64,000 nt of DNA from Bacillus sp. ISL-37 (GCF_018613315.1 NZ_JAGGQL010000039.1:1-64000), one strand, 5' to 3'. Positions 25,619 through 34,754 are shown, counted from the first letter of the stretch. The notes: generated by a model not told the origin, from the sequence alone. Program-made: numbers and translations.

Positions 25619-27140
25619 TCTGCTCAAGTGTTTTTCGGTAACTATCCTGCTCGGGATTTAACTCTACCGCCTTTTCAGCATAAGTTTGAGCTTTCTTGAG
25701 TTCCTTTTCATCGAAATAAATCAATGCGAGATTGTAATATGCTTCATGGAAATCAGGAGCCATATCAATAACCTTAAGAAGATTACCTTTGGCTTCCTCA
25801 AGCTGACCCAGCTTGATTTCGGTAAATGAAAGCATGAATAATGATTCCGCTGAAAGTGTCTCCAACTGGCGATAATCCGTAAGCAGCTCATTTGCCTGTT
25901 CATACTCTTCCGCTTTTATATGCTGTTGCGCAAGCACCAATATTGAGCTTTCATCTACTACATTTGCTTTGCCGCTAAAACCATACTGCAAGGTTAAAAA
26001 AACTGCAGCAACTGAAACAGCCAGGAATGCTCCTTGAAGCAGTGGACGTTTCTTTTTAGGAAGGTGGAAAATACCGGCTGATGCAAATCCTCCGACAAGG
26101 CCTCCTATATGTCCAGCATTATCAATTCCAGGAATGGTAAAGCCAAAAGCAAGGTTGATTCCAAGCACCACAAGAATATTCAGTCCTAATGTCCGCCAAA
26201 ACAGTCTTGGTTTGGCTACACCAAAATAAAGTAGAGCTCCAAAGCAGCCAAATATCGCTCCGCTCGCTCCTGCTGAAAGATTTGGACTAAAAATGAAGCT
26301 GGCCAGTACTCCGATGAAACCTGAGAAAATATAAATAAACAAAAAACGCAAATTGCCGTAAAGGCGTTCAACCATCGTCCCTAAGTAGTATAAAGCGAGA
26401 GTATTCATGAATAGGTGAAGCAGCCCAATATGAATGATCATTGGTGTGAAAAAACGCCACCATTCACCCTCAAGTATAAGCGGGTTGAATTTCGCACCAA
26501 ATTTTATCAGCGTTGAAGTATCCGTGCTACCTCCCGCTGCCTCAAGAACCAGAAACATCAGCACCTGTACCGCAATGAATAGATAGGTGAAAAAAGGCTT
26601 CCCATAATTAAATATCGATTGTTCTTCCTTAGCGCGACTAACCGCGCTGGAAAGAGCATTTTTCTTAATAGACTCTATGTCATCGACAGAGAATTCCTCT
26701 GCTAAATCAATCTCGATGTTGCCATCAATCCTACTTTCTATTTTCCTTAATGCTTCTGACGCATTTGCCCGATCCACTATAATGGACTCAACAGTTACCT
26801 TGCTATTTTCAGAAAGGGTCGGTTCGGCGATTCTAAACTCATAATCGTCTACTGGGGGATACGCACTAAAGTAGAGATTAAGAATCTTCAACTCTCCTTT
26901 AGCAAGTTTCCTGCGGATTCTGTCTCCATTCTCCGCAGTCATCCCGATATCCCTTTGCAACCAGTTGGTCCAATCAAGATTATAATGCAGCAGGCGAACA
27001 ACCTGTGTATTCTTGTTTTCTGTCTTTTCCAGCCATAGCTCTCCATGATCCTGCGATAGCTGTAGGATACGACACTCCTTCTTCACAATCAGGAATTCCG
27101 TGACCTTCCAAAACAAATACTCTTCCAAAAAAGCCAACAT
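25590..27140 (-). CDS. gluP: Rhomboid intramembrane serine protease with TPRs (YqgP/GluP)
   Basis: Intramembrane protease of 516 residues in three parts. The N-terminal cytoplasmic domain is about 175 residues. The six-helix rhomboid core has HIGLLHLFMNTLALYYLG, the catalytic Ser in SAGASGAIFGCFGAL and the catalytic His in GIDNAGHIGGLVGGF. The C-terminal tail contains tetratricopeptide repeats (AESLFMLSFTEIKLGQLEEAKGNLLKV, AYYNLALIYFDEKELKKAQTYAEKAVELNP). In B. subtilis the homologue cleaves MgtE with FtsH under manganese stress. The ATG is preceded by GTAGGGGAG. The 3' end overlaps the convergent hypothetical gene by 29 bp. Confidence 0.95.
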   Translation of the reverse strand: MLAFLEEYLFWKVTEFLIVKKECRILQLSQDHGELWLEKTENKNTQVVRLLHYNLDWTNWLQRDIGMTAENGDRIRRKLAKGELKILNLYFSAYPPVDDYEFRIAEPTLSENSKVTVESIIVDRANASEALRKIESRIDGNIEIDLAEEFSVDDIESIKKNALSSAVSRAKEEQSIFNYGKPFFTYLFIAVQVLMFLVLEAAGGSTDTSTLIKFGAKFNPLILEGEWWRFFTPMIIHIGLLHLFMNTLALYYLGTMVERLYGNLRFLFIYIFSGFIGVLASFIFSPNLSAGASGAIFGCFGALLYFGVAKPRLFWRTLGLNILVVLGINLAFGFTIPGIDNAGHIGGLVGGFASAGIFHLPKKKRPLLQGAFLAVSVAAVFLTLQYGFSGKANVVDESSILVLAQQHIKAEEYEQANELLTDYRQLETLSAESLFMLSFTEIKLGQLEEAKGNLLKVIDMAPDFHEAYYNLALIYFDEKELKKAQTYAEKAVELNPEQDSYRKTLEQINYYLEEAA

Positions 27141-27255
27141 CTCCCCTACTTTCCTGCTCCGGTCCCAGCCGTTAATATGTATTTATTTTTTCCTCTATAA
27201 AATTATTATAAACTAAAGTTTCATTAGCAAGATAACGAAGAGCCCCTTAAAACAG

Positions 27256-27392
27256 AAAAAGACCCGACAAGGTCTTTTTACTGAGGCTCTTTTCGTAAGC
27301 TTTGTAGCTTTCTCAACAAGAGTAAAAACCGGACCTGGGTTTTTACGAGTATGATCGTAAATCCTCTTTAGAATTCTCCTCGAAAAGAGCCC
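27256..27392. repeat. Nested hairpin element with GGCTCTTTTCG ends
   Basis: An 11-bp perfect inverted repeat, GGCTCTTTTCG (27283-27293) and CGAAAAGAGCC (27380-27390), encloses a GTAAAAACC / GGGTTTTTAC hairpin. A separate AAAAAGACC / GGTCTTTTT hairpin lies at 27256-27280. Related ends occur at 41863-41969. It fills most of the 318-bp gap between gluP and the next small gene; no gene is visible. Confidence 0.75.
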
Positions 27393-27458
27393 CGATACCT
27401 TAATTAATGTGGCTACCAGTATAGGTTCGAAAAGCAATAATCAATACGAAAACAGCCT

Positions 27459-27656
27459 TTACTGAAACTCCGAAGGTCCTGAGAATAATGAATCCATCAT
27501 TTTGCTTCTAATACCAGGCAGACCCATGATTGAACCCACAGCCACCCGGCGCAAAAAACTGTTGCCAAGAAGCATATTCATGACCCTGTACCTGTTCTCA
27601 AAAACAAAATAGCCTGCCAGACCAAGCATGAAAATCGAAATTATTTTCCTTGCCAT
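27459..27656 (-). CDS. Small hypothetical membrane protein
   Basis: A 65-residue protein, MARKIISIFMLGLAGYFVFENRYRVMN, with one hydrophobic N-terminal segment and a second partly hydrophobic stretch (RRVAVGSIMGLPGIRSKMMDSLF). AAAGGGAGGG lies 6 nt before the ATG at 27656. A longer frame from 27728 has no ribosome site. It sits just upstream of gluP on the same strand, where B. subtilis has the small gene yqgO, but I cannot confirm orthology. Function unknown. Confidence 0.75.
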   Translation of the reverse strand: MARKIISIFMLGLAGYFVFENRYRVMNMLLGNSFLRRVAVGSIMGLPGIRSKMMDSLFSGPSEFQ

Positions 27657-27850
27657 ATAAATCCCTCCCTTTTTATTTTGGGAATAAAACCAATTTTTTA
27701 TCCACTCATCTTTAAATATCCAATCCAAAAGATGTATATATATAATAGAAGAAAACGGTTACAAAAACAGCGAATAAGAAAAAGAAAAAACGGCTGCAAC
27801 AATCAGAAGCTTGAAAAAGTTGGTTACAGTTCTCGATTTAATAGCAAGAG

Positions 27851-28038
27851 GTTGATTGGAGCGGAAGGTGCGAGACTCCTGCGGGATCAGCGGGACAGGT
27901 GAGACCCCGCAGGCGCTTTAGCGCTGAGGAGGCTCACCGCACGCCCCGAGGAAGAATTCGCTCTTTGAAAAAGCCGGTAGTAGGGCTTTTTCATAATTCT
28001 TCCCGCGGAAAGCGAAGCATCCTGGAGTGGAAATCAAC
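27851..28038. repeat. Dispersed palindromic element (GTTGATT family), copy 2
   Basis: Inverse orientation to copies 1 and 3: begins GTTGATTGGAGCGGAAGG and ends GTGGAAATCAAC. It contains GCGAGACTCCTGCGGGATCA, GGTGAGACCCCGCAGGCGC, GAGGAGGCTCACCGCACGCC and AAAGCGAAGCATCCTGG. The nested hairpin GAAGAATT ... GAAAAAGCC ... GGCTTTTTC ... AATTCTTC lies between CCCCGAG and CCGCGG. The rest of the gap 27657-28107 is AT-rich without a gene. Confidence 0.9.
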
Positions 28039-28107
28039 CGGGCAATTTAACAATGGCTATACTTTAAGGACTTTTTCAATAGTCCATTAATCAACAGCCC
28101 ATTTTCC

Positions 28108-29085
<978 letters not shown>

Positions 29086-29236
29086 TCAATTAGATTGTAC
29101 TTTTTTTATCGAAATTAATGTATTGCTTTTAATTTAAGGAAACGTTATCATTATAAACATTTTGTTACATTTCGATTCTTGTTGTATTCTTTGATTGCTG
29201 CCATCCTGTTTACCACTGGGTACATCTAATTTGAAT

Positions 29237-30025
29237 TTAAAGGATCTTATATGAAGCCATTCCCATAATAGCCGCTGTCAAACATGAGATAAAGTTTACG
29301 ACGTCGTTGTTAATCCGGGTAAATCCTGAAACCTGTTTGGTTGGCAGGGTGCAATGGGTTAATTTTTCGGTAAAAAGATTACAGCGAACGCATTTAAATC
29401 CTGCCTGAATATAGGCTCCAAATAACGTATCCAGCAACGACCCGGTCACACCGAAGAGAAACACAGACAATATCCAGCCAGTTCCTTCATCGAATAGATA
29501 ACCACCGGTTAAAGCAATTAACAAGGAGCCTGCTGCTGAAGCGGCTGTTCCAAATCCAGATATTGCTCCCGAGGTTCCACGTGGCACCCTTTTGAAGGAT
29601 TTGATCGATACCGGCTGCTGTCTGCTTAGTACGCCAAGTTCTGATGCCCAGGTATCTGCATTGGCACTGGCAATGGAAATCGCAAGTACAATGATCCAAA
29701 CTGGATCAGGAGAAATAAAGTGTGCCAGACCCGCAATTGCTGCAGTTCCCCCATTTGCTGCTACCTGGGCCCAATCCCTTGCTGATCCTTTTTCATGTAA
29801 TTCTCCCAGGTGTTCCTTCACCTTGCTTTTATACCTGGACAGGAGACTGGAAGTGAGAAAGAAAACTCCCATTAAAAAAAGTCCCTTTAAACCAAAACCT
29901 GCCCATATGGACATCCCGGTCAAAAAAGCAGCTATAGCTCCCGATGGTTTCAAAAGCTGAAAATATCCTGAAGCAGCCGCAAACAAGGCAATAAATCCAA
30001 TTACCAAAAGCTGGTCAGTCTCCAA
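29237..30025 (-). CDS. DUF92/TMEM19-family membrane protein
   Basis: A 262-residue polytopic protein with about six hydrophobic segments. The DUF92 hallmarks are visible: KPSGAIAAFLTG, the DTWASELGVLSRQQPVSIKSFKRVPRGTSGAIS block, and GSLLDTLFGAYIQ near the C-terminal third. Some members (plant VTE6, archaeal homologues) act on prenyl phosphates, so a CTP-dependent lipid kinase role is possible but unproven here. It overlaps the 5-formyl-THF cyclo-ligase gene by 11 bp, so the two are translated from one message. Confidence 0.88.
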   Translation of the reverse strand: METDQLLVIGFIALFAAASGYFQLLKPSGAIAAFLTGMSIWAGFGLKGLFLMGVFFLTSSLLSRYKSKVKEHLGELHEKGSARDWAQVAANGGTAAIAGLAHFISPDPVWIIVLAISIASANADTWASELGVLSRQQPVSIKSFKRVPRGTSGAISGFGTAASAAGSLLIALTGGYLFDEGTGWILSVFLFGVTGSLLDTLFGAYIQAGFKCVRCNLFTEKLTHCTLPTKQVSGFTRINNDVVNFISCLTAAIMGMASYKIL

Positions 30026-30584
30026 TGACGATAACTCCTTCGCTAGTGATTATTTTTCCAACCGGGATATCATGACTTTCAATAGGAATATCAGAAACGA
30101 TCTGGTCTTTAAATGCCAAAGAAATCGTTTTTCCATGATAGTTTGCCAGAAAACGATCATAGTATCCTCCTCCAACCCCGAGCCTGTATCCGTTTTCATC
30201 AAAAGCGAGTCCAGGAACGACGACTAAATCTATCTCTCCAGCGCTCACAGTATTCGTTTCGGAAACAATTGGCTCTAGCAAACCATAAAAGACGGATTCA
30301 AGTTCAGAAAATCGCTTCAGTTCCCTGAAGTCCAGCCTCCGTGTCTTCGGCTCGCATTTTGGAACGACTACTCTTTTTCCCTGCTCCCATCCCTTCCTGA
30401 TAATTTGGAAAGTATCGACCTCTGGAGCTTTTGATACAGTGACCGCGACTGTTGAAGCTTCCATCCATTCGTCAGTTTGGAATAGCTGCTGTGCTACCTT
30501 ATATGATTGGTCTTCGTATTGTGGCAGGCTAAGCTCTGATAGTTTTGCTTTAATGGACTTTCTAAGTTTTTTTTTGGCATCCAT
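30015..30584 (-). CDS. 5-formyltetrahydrofolate cyclo-ligase
   Basis: ATP-dependent conversion of 5-formyl-THF to 5,10-methenyl-THF (YqgN type), about 189 residues. Landmarks are LRKSIKAKLSEL near the start, VVVPKCEP, the folate-site region LVVVPGLAFDENGYRLGVGGGYYDRFL and the late DIPIESHDIPV. The start at ATG 30584 (MDAKKKLRK) is preferred over the in-frame TTG at 30599, as GGGGG lies 8 nt upstream. Co-transcribed with the DUF92 gene. Confidence 0.94.
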   Translation of the reverse strand: MDAKKKLRKSIKAKLSELSLPQYEDQSYKVAQQLFQTDEWMEASTVAVTVSKAPEVDTFQIIRKGWEQGKRVVVPKCEPKTRRLDFRELKRFSELESVFYGLLEPIVSETNTVSAGEIDLVVVPGLAFDENGYRLGVGGGYYDRFLANYHGKTISLAFKDQIVSDIPIESHDIPVGKIITSEGVIVIGD

Positions 30585-30714
30585 CCGTCTTTCCCCCAAA
30601 CATCCTGAGTATTATATGTATTGTTTTACTAACGCCATGAAGTAACTCTCTATGTATAAACAATACCATTACTTCAAGCAAGCGAGAAATGAATTATATG
30701 GTTTTTAGACAAAC

Positions 30715-30746
30715 AAAAAAGCAGCTGGGAAAAATCCCGCTGCTTA
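30715..30746 (-). terminator. Terminator behind rpmG
   Basis: Minus-strand hairpin AAGCAGCGGGA / TCCCAGCTGCTT with a T run. It begins in the last codons of rpmG. Confidence 0.88.
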
Positions 30747-30893
30747 TTTTGTTTCACGATGTAAAGTTGCGCGCTTTTCTCTTGAGCAGTATTTCTTAAG
30801 CTCAAGACGATCTGGGTTGTTACGCTTATTTTTTTTAGAAATATAGTTGCGCTCTCCGCATTCTGTGCAAGCTAATGTAATATTTACACGCAT
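30744..30893 (-). CDS. rpmG: 50S ribosomal protein L33 (three-cysteine form)
   Basis: A 49-residue protein, [20 protein letters not shown], continuing through [16 protein letters not shown] to LHRETK. This is the L33 fold, a component of the large subunit near the E site. The first zinc half CTEC is intact, but the second half has only one cysteine (YCSREKR instead of CxxC), so tetrahedral zinc binding is doubtful. GGAGGG lies 7 nt before the ATG. The gene has its own terminator and stands alone between the cyclo-ligase gene and the DUF4912/glycosyltransferase operon. Confidence 0.95.
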   Translation of the reverse strand: MRVNITLACTECGERNYISKKNKRNNPDRLELKKYCSREKRATLHRETK

Positions 30894-30949
30894 GTAATTT
30901 CCCTCCAAACTATTCTAGCTAGGTTCGTGCATACGACTTTTCTATAATA

Positions 30950-31582
30950 TCACTTTTTGTCGGGAATTGCTAGTGTGTTTTTTAAAAGCATTTCATTCAG
31001 ATGAACAACCATATTTTTTTCATTTCCTTCGATCATCCAGCAGCTGCTTTTTTGTGTTTCACGGGGACCCATTTGCAAATCGAGCGAGAAAAGGCTGGCC
31101 GCAGATCCCTTTGCCATTGGCTGATAATTAAGCTTCCCTGATTCCTGGCAATTCCAGAGTCGTTCAGTGCTCACATTCCATAACGGCTGAACTGTGCACT
31201 GTTTCATCCTGCCATTGCTGTTTAAACCGTTTACAAGGTAGATTCTTTTATCTGCAAAGTGAAAGATGACATCTTCATTCGGTGATACAAAACTGAATTG
31301 TTCATTAACACAATCAGCATGACGCTGCATCAGGATTAATTTCGCTTCTTTGCCAACTTTGGAATGGTTCGTCACATAAAGATTGAAAAGTTCTACCCTG
31401 GAATGAACATTTGCCTGTTTGATTTTTATCGATAAATCTTCCTCCGGCAAAAGTTTCTCAGTCACATTCCCAAGCCAATACACTTTTCCATTGACCCATA
31501 TGCCAGGACTAAAAATCAATGGTTTTCTGCTGTATTCAAAGTTCTCTTCATTGTCGATTCTGAGATAAGCATTCGTCTTCAT
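30950..31582 (-). CDS. Hypothetical protein, third gene of the DUF4912/GT4 operon
   Basis: A 210-residue soluble protein that I do not recognise. It is beta-rich (AYLRIDNEENFEYSRKPLIFSPGIWVNGKVYWLGNV, VELFNLYVTNHSKVGKEAKLILMQRH, VIFHFADKRIYLVNG) and ends with VVHLNEMLLKNTLAIP. No signal peptide or catalytic motif stands out. AAGGAGGG lies at a good distance from the ATG. It overlaps the end of the glycosyltransferase gene by 35 bp in another frame, so it belongs to the same operon. A carbohydrate-related or envelope role is inferred only from its partners. Confidence 0.8.
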   Translation of the reverse strand: MKTNAYLRIDNEENFEYSRKPLIFSPGIWVNGKVYWLGNVTEKLLPEEDLSIKIKQANVHSRVELFNLYVTNHSKVGKEAKLILMQRHADCVNEQFSFVSPNEDVIFHFADKRIYLVNGLNSNGRMKQCTVQPLWNVSTERLWNCQESGKLNYQPMAKGSAASLFSLDLQMGPRETQKSSCWMIEGNEKNMVVHLNEMLLKNTLAIPDKK

Positions 31583-32792
31583 TAATACCCTCCTTATGGC
31601 AATAGTTTGATATCGCTCTTATATATAGTGTATCTGTTGACTTTGCATTTCGTTCCCAGCTGAATCTCTCAATAACTGAAATCCTACCGTTTCGGCCGAT
31701 TTCCTCAGCGCGGGCTTCATTTTCAAGAATCCATTTAATGATATGGACAAGGCTTTCTTCATTTCCTGGCTGCATATAGAACCCGGTTTTAAAATCTTCA
31801 ATTAATGTTTGCAATCCTCCGGTTTTCGCGACGACTGTCGGGACGCCAGCGGAAAGCGCCTCAGCAGCGGCAAGTCCAAAAGGTTCATAGCTACTGGAAA
31901 AAACAGCCACATCTGCTCTTTTCATTAAATTGGAACGGATTTCTTCATTAACGAATCCTATAAAATTGACGAACCCACCCAGTCCCATCTCCACAATCTT
32001 TTCCCTATACCGTTCTAATAACGGCCCATTTCCAGCTACTACAAAACATAGATTCGCAGCTTTATGTTTCAGCAGGACTGCAGCTTCAATCAAGGTTTGA
32101 AATCCTTTTTCCTTAACGATTCTTCCTATTGAGAAAACCAGTTTCTTGCCGGAAATGAACGGATATAACTCTTCGATATCGAAATCTTGTTCATCCACTT
32201 TTTCCGATAGAGCCCCATTAGGGATCACTGTAATCTTGTTGTCGGGAACTTGAAATAAAGAGATGACCTCAGCTTTCATAAAATCGCTGCATACGATGAT
32301 TTCATCTGCAGAATGGCACAGTTCATTCTCTTTTCTGGAAATAAATTGCTGAAGCTCGGTAAAAATGCCTTTATTACGGCCGAATTCCGTGCCATGAATC
32401 GTTGCAACCAATGGGATACCCAATGTTCTACTGATAAAAACTGCCGCTGGTCCTGTCATCCAGTCATGGGTATGAACAGCATCCAATTCAATATGTTTTG
32501 CAATATTCAATGCTTCTTCAATGACAGCAAGATTCAATCCCGCCATCCAGGAAAGGAAATTGGGATCCTGATCATTAATGGGATTTACCCGGTGGATATG
32601 GACAGTACCTTGTTTTTCATATTCTTGACTATCATAGGGTTTACTCGTCAAAACATGAATTTGCTGATTACTTTTAGCAAGTTCAGTTGACAGTGCATGT
32701 ACATGTCTCGCAAGCCCGCCTATTATATGAGGTGGGTATTCCCATGAGAGCATCAGGATTGTTTTCTCTTTTTGACTCTGGCTGCCTTTCAC
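31548..32792 (-). CDS. GT4-family glycosyltransferase (GT-B fold)
   Basis: A 414-residue glycosyltransferase. The N-terminal Rossmann half begins ILMLSWEYPPHIIGGLARHVHALSTEL (acceptor-side GG loop) and contains HTHDWMTGPAAVFI and VATIHGTEFGRN. The C-terminal half has VFSIGRIVKEKGFQTLIEAA and the donor-site EX7E block SSSYEPFGLAAAEALSAGVPTVVAKTGG. Such sequences occur in glycogen-synthase-like and alpha-glucosyltransferases, but the sugar donor cannot be read. GTG start overlaps the DUF4912 gene stop as GTGA. The arrangement suggests a bacterial glucan or glycoconjugate pathway with its two flanking genes. Confidence 0.92.
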   Translation of the reverse strand: MKGSQSQKEKTILMLSWEYPPHIIGGLARHVHALSTELAKSNQQIHVLTSKPYDSQEYEKQGTVHIHRVNPINDQDPNFLSWMAGLNLAVIEEALNIAKHIELDAVHTHDWMTGPAAVFISRTLGIPLVATIHGTEFGRNKGIFTELQQFISRKENELCHSADEIIVCSDFMKAEVISLFQVPDNKITVIPNGALSEKVDEQDFDIEELYPFISGKKLVFSIGRIVKEKGFQTLIEAAVLLKHKAANLCFVVAGNGPLLERYREKIVEMGLGGFVNFIGFVNEEIRSNLMKRADVAVFSSSYEPFGLAAAEALSAGVPTVVAKTGGLQTLIEDFKTGFYMQPGNEESLVHIIKWILENEARAEEIGRNGRISVIERFSWERNAKSTDTLYIRAISNYCHKEGINEDECLSQNRQ

Positions 32793-33232
32793 TTGAGGAT
32801 GCTCCCTTCAAGATTCTCATAATATGTGTAGGTGCTCACCTTTCCGGCCCACCCAGGTGAAAGTGGTTTGTCCGCTTTTAGCTGGTTATCGTTATGCTGG
32901 ATAGCCGAATTTGACTTTAACAATGGAAAAAATGTCTCTGTGCTTCGTTTAATCCCCAGTTCAACATAGTAATTACCGGTTGGTTTAATCCCCTTGAACA
33001 GCCAGCTTGACACATCATGACGAAGAACGACTTCATGGATGACTTTCCTGGAGTCATGATCATATAAGCGCAGGGTTTTAGTGAGCTGTTCTTCCGGTAT
33101 GTAAAAATATTCGCAAATGAACCGCACCTTTTCATCCTGGAGCTGCCAGTAAACAAATAGCTTGCCAGGTGTAATGATTCTCGCAACTAAATGATCCTGG
33201 AGCTTGTTAATATAATGAGACTTCTCCGCCAC
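32789..33232 (-). CDS. DUF4912 domain protein
   Basis: A 147-residue protein with the DUF4912 pattern. LVARIITPGKLFVYWQLQDEKVRFICEY carries the YWxL/W strand, followed by LRLYDHDSRKVIHEVVL, SSWLFKGIKPTGNYYVELGI and a tyrosine-rich end. The domain looks like a small beta-sandwich, and in other bacteria it accompanies glucan-branching enzymes or glycosyltransferases. GTG start behind GGGGGTG. First gene of a three-gene operon with the GT4 enzyme (4-bp overlap) and an orphan. No signal peptide, so it is probably cytoplasmic. Confidence 0.85.
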   Translation of the reverse strand: MAEKSHYINKLQDHLVARIITPGKLFVYWQLQDEKVRFICEYFYIPEEQLTKTLRLYDHDSRKVIHEVVLRHDVSSWLFKGIKPTGNYYVELGIKRSTETFFPLLKSNSAIQHNDNQLKADKPLSPGWAGKVSTYTYYENLEGSILK

Positions 33233-33561
33233 GATGCACCCCCAAATTAATCATTATATTAATGGAATTGAAAATATATTCGTTAAATTTATGTTAGCAT
33301 GTTCGTCTGCCAGCCACAATGAACGCAAATTGTCGTAATTTGCAGCTTGCTGGATACTCTACGAAAAAACGTTTATTTATTTTTCTATAGTCTTTTAGGA
33401 TTACAAATATGGCGGGGATTCGACAGCCTTTACAGCGACTGGAAATCATAATAAGACAAAACTATCATTTTTTTTCAGGAAAAAAATATAAATCGAATTT
33501 TCCTACCTTGAATGGTAAACTAATTCTATGTGTTCTAATAACAGCTCGGGAGGAATAACAG
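33233..33561. other. Divergent intergenic region with an inverted repeat
   Basis: 329 bp between the DUF4912 operon (minus) and yqzD-like gene (plus). The clearest structure is GCAAATT-GTCGT-AATTTGC at 33325-33343, a 7-bp inverted repeat well placed as an operator for either direction. The rest is AT-rich with no gene I can support. Confidence 0.5.
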
Positions 33562-33936
33562 ATGGGCTACATAATCATCAGTCTTTTTGTCCTGGCCGCG
33601 CTTCTTTTCGCAATTTCTTTCTTTTTGAAAGATCCATATAAAGAATTGCGCGAAGAAATCGACCAGCTGACAATCCAGCAAATCCAGGATCTATACCAGA
33701 TCAAGAAAAAGCTTAAGGTACTGGAGGAAGAATTGCTCGTAAATGATACAACCCTGGAAAAGCAATCTTCATTCAATACTGGCAAAAACCAAATTCACGA
33801 TATCATAAAAAATCAGGTGTGGTCGCTTGCCCAGCAAGGGATGGATATAAACCAAATTGCAAAGCAATCATCACTTACAAACCAGGAAGTCCAGGAAATC
33901 ATTAATGAATTTGTTGATAAAGGACAGATCGTATGA
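33562..33936 (+). CDS. YqzD-like membrane-anchored coiled-coil protein
   Basis: A 124-residue protein with an N-terminal membrane segment (MGYIIISLFVLAALLFAISFFL). A charged coiled coil follows (KELREEIDQLTIQQIQDLYQIKKKLKVLEEELL). The C-terminal part resembles a helix-turn-helix (VWSLAQQGMDINQIAKQSSLTNQEVQEIINEF). GGGAGGAATAACAG precedes the ATG. Its stop overlaps the next start as ATGA. Length, topology and position beside pst agree with B. subtilis yqzD, but this is by memory and context. Function unknown. Confidence 0.82.
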   Translation: MGYIIISLFVLAALLFAISFFLKDPYKELREEIDQLTIQQIQDLYQIKKKLKVLEEELLVNDTTLEKQSSFNTGKNQIHDIIKNQVWSLAQQGMDINQIAKQSSLTNQEVQEIINEFVDKGQIV

Positions 33937-34418
33937 ATAAACGAACAGCGCAAGCATTCGCATTAGGACTTATTTTTGCAGCGATTTTCCTCTGGGCAGG
34001 CAGCAGCGTAATCGCTGAAAAAGAACCTAAGAAGGAAGTTGCCGTTTCAGATGCCAAGAAGGTTCTCGAAGAAAAAGGCTATAAGGTGTTGAGCAGCGGC
34101 GAGTTTGCCAAACTTAACGAGAAAAAAGCTGAAGTTGTGAAAAAAGAAAAACCAAAAGAAGAAGCTCCTGCTGAAAAAGCAGAAGAAGTAGAAGAGGTAA
34201 AAGAAGAAAAGAAGTTCACACTCATTATCGCCAGCGGTATGTCACCCGGTGATGTCGCAACAATGCTGGAAAGTCAGGGGATCATCGACGACGAAACCAA
34301 ATTTGAACGATTCCTGATTGATAAGGGGTACCATACAAAGGTACAAATCGGCAAGTACGAACTGAAAAGCGGCCTGGATTATCACCAAATCGCGAAAATC
34401 ATTACGAAAAATAGATAA
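33933..34418 (+). CDS. YqzC-like protein with an MltG/YceG-like LysM subdomain
   Basis: A 161-residue protein with an N-terminal hydrophobic anchor (AFALGLIFAAIFLWAGSSVIA) and a Lys/Glu/Pro-rich linker (residues about 65-90). The C-terminal domain reads LIIASGMSPGDVATMLESQGIIDDETKFERFLIDKGYHTKVQIGKYELKSGLDYHQIAKIIT. That pattern, SGM.P.dVA.mL...GiI...F..fl.......i..G.Y.l..g..y..i...I, is the LysM-like subdomain of the MltG lytic transglycosylase. The catalytic part of MltG is absent, so it may bind glycan without cutting it. Translationally coupled to the preceding gene. Confidence 0.82.
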   Translation: MNKRTAQAFALGLIFAAIFLWAGSSVIAEKEPKKEVAVSDAKKVLEEKGYKVLSSGEFAKLNEKKAEVVKKEKPKEEAPAEKAEEVEEVKEEKKFTLIIASGMSPGDVATMLESQGIIDDETKFERFLIDKGYHTKVQIGKYELKSGLDYHQIAKIITKNR

Positions 34419-34426
34419 TTGAAAAG

Positions 34427-34728
34427 AAAGAGGGTGTCCTAAAAGGTTTGGGCAACCTCTTTATATTTAGTACGGTTTGTAAAAATAGTCCGTTGATTTC
34501 CGTTCCAGGCGCTTCGCTTTCCGCGGGAAGAATATGAGAATGAAAAAGACCACTTGCCGTCTTTTTCATAAGCAATTCTTCCTCGGGGCTGGCGCTGAGC
34601 CTCCTCACCACCTTCGGCGTCTGCGGGGTCTCATCTGTCCAGCTGATCCCGCAGGAGTCTTCGCGCCTTCCACTCCAATCAACTCTGGTTTCTAAACTAT
34701 ATAATCAACCTTTTGAGTCAGGCTCTTT
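34427..34728. repeat. GTTGATT-family element copy 3 nested in an imperfect inverted repeat
   Basis: The inner copy at 34492-34683 has the same blocks as copy 1 (CCAGGCGCTTCGCTTTCCGC, CTCGGGGCTGGCGCTGAGCC, TCTGCGGGGTCTCATC) and the same GAAGAAT ... ATTCTTC nested hairpin. It lacks the 58-bp extra insert of copy 1. Outside lies an imperfect 20-bp inverted repeat, AAAGAGGGTGTCCTAAAAGG at 34427 and CCTTTTGAGTCAGGCTCTTT at 34709 (15 of 20 match). The left end also forms an AAAGAGG / CCTCTTT hairpin that may terminate the yqzC-like gene. Confidence 0.85.
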
Positions 34729-34754
34729 CTCTTTTTGTCATTTATACGATTCAG

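Noticed and set aside
27213-27437. 74-codon minus-strand open frame
   Set aside because: It runs through nested hairpins and a terminator, has no ribosome site, and its content is that of the inverted-repeat element.
33412-33430. GGCGGGGATTCGACAGCC resembles the 5' end of tmRNA
   Set aside because: No tag reading frame, no matching 3' acceptor half and no CCA end within 400 bp; a chance likeness.
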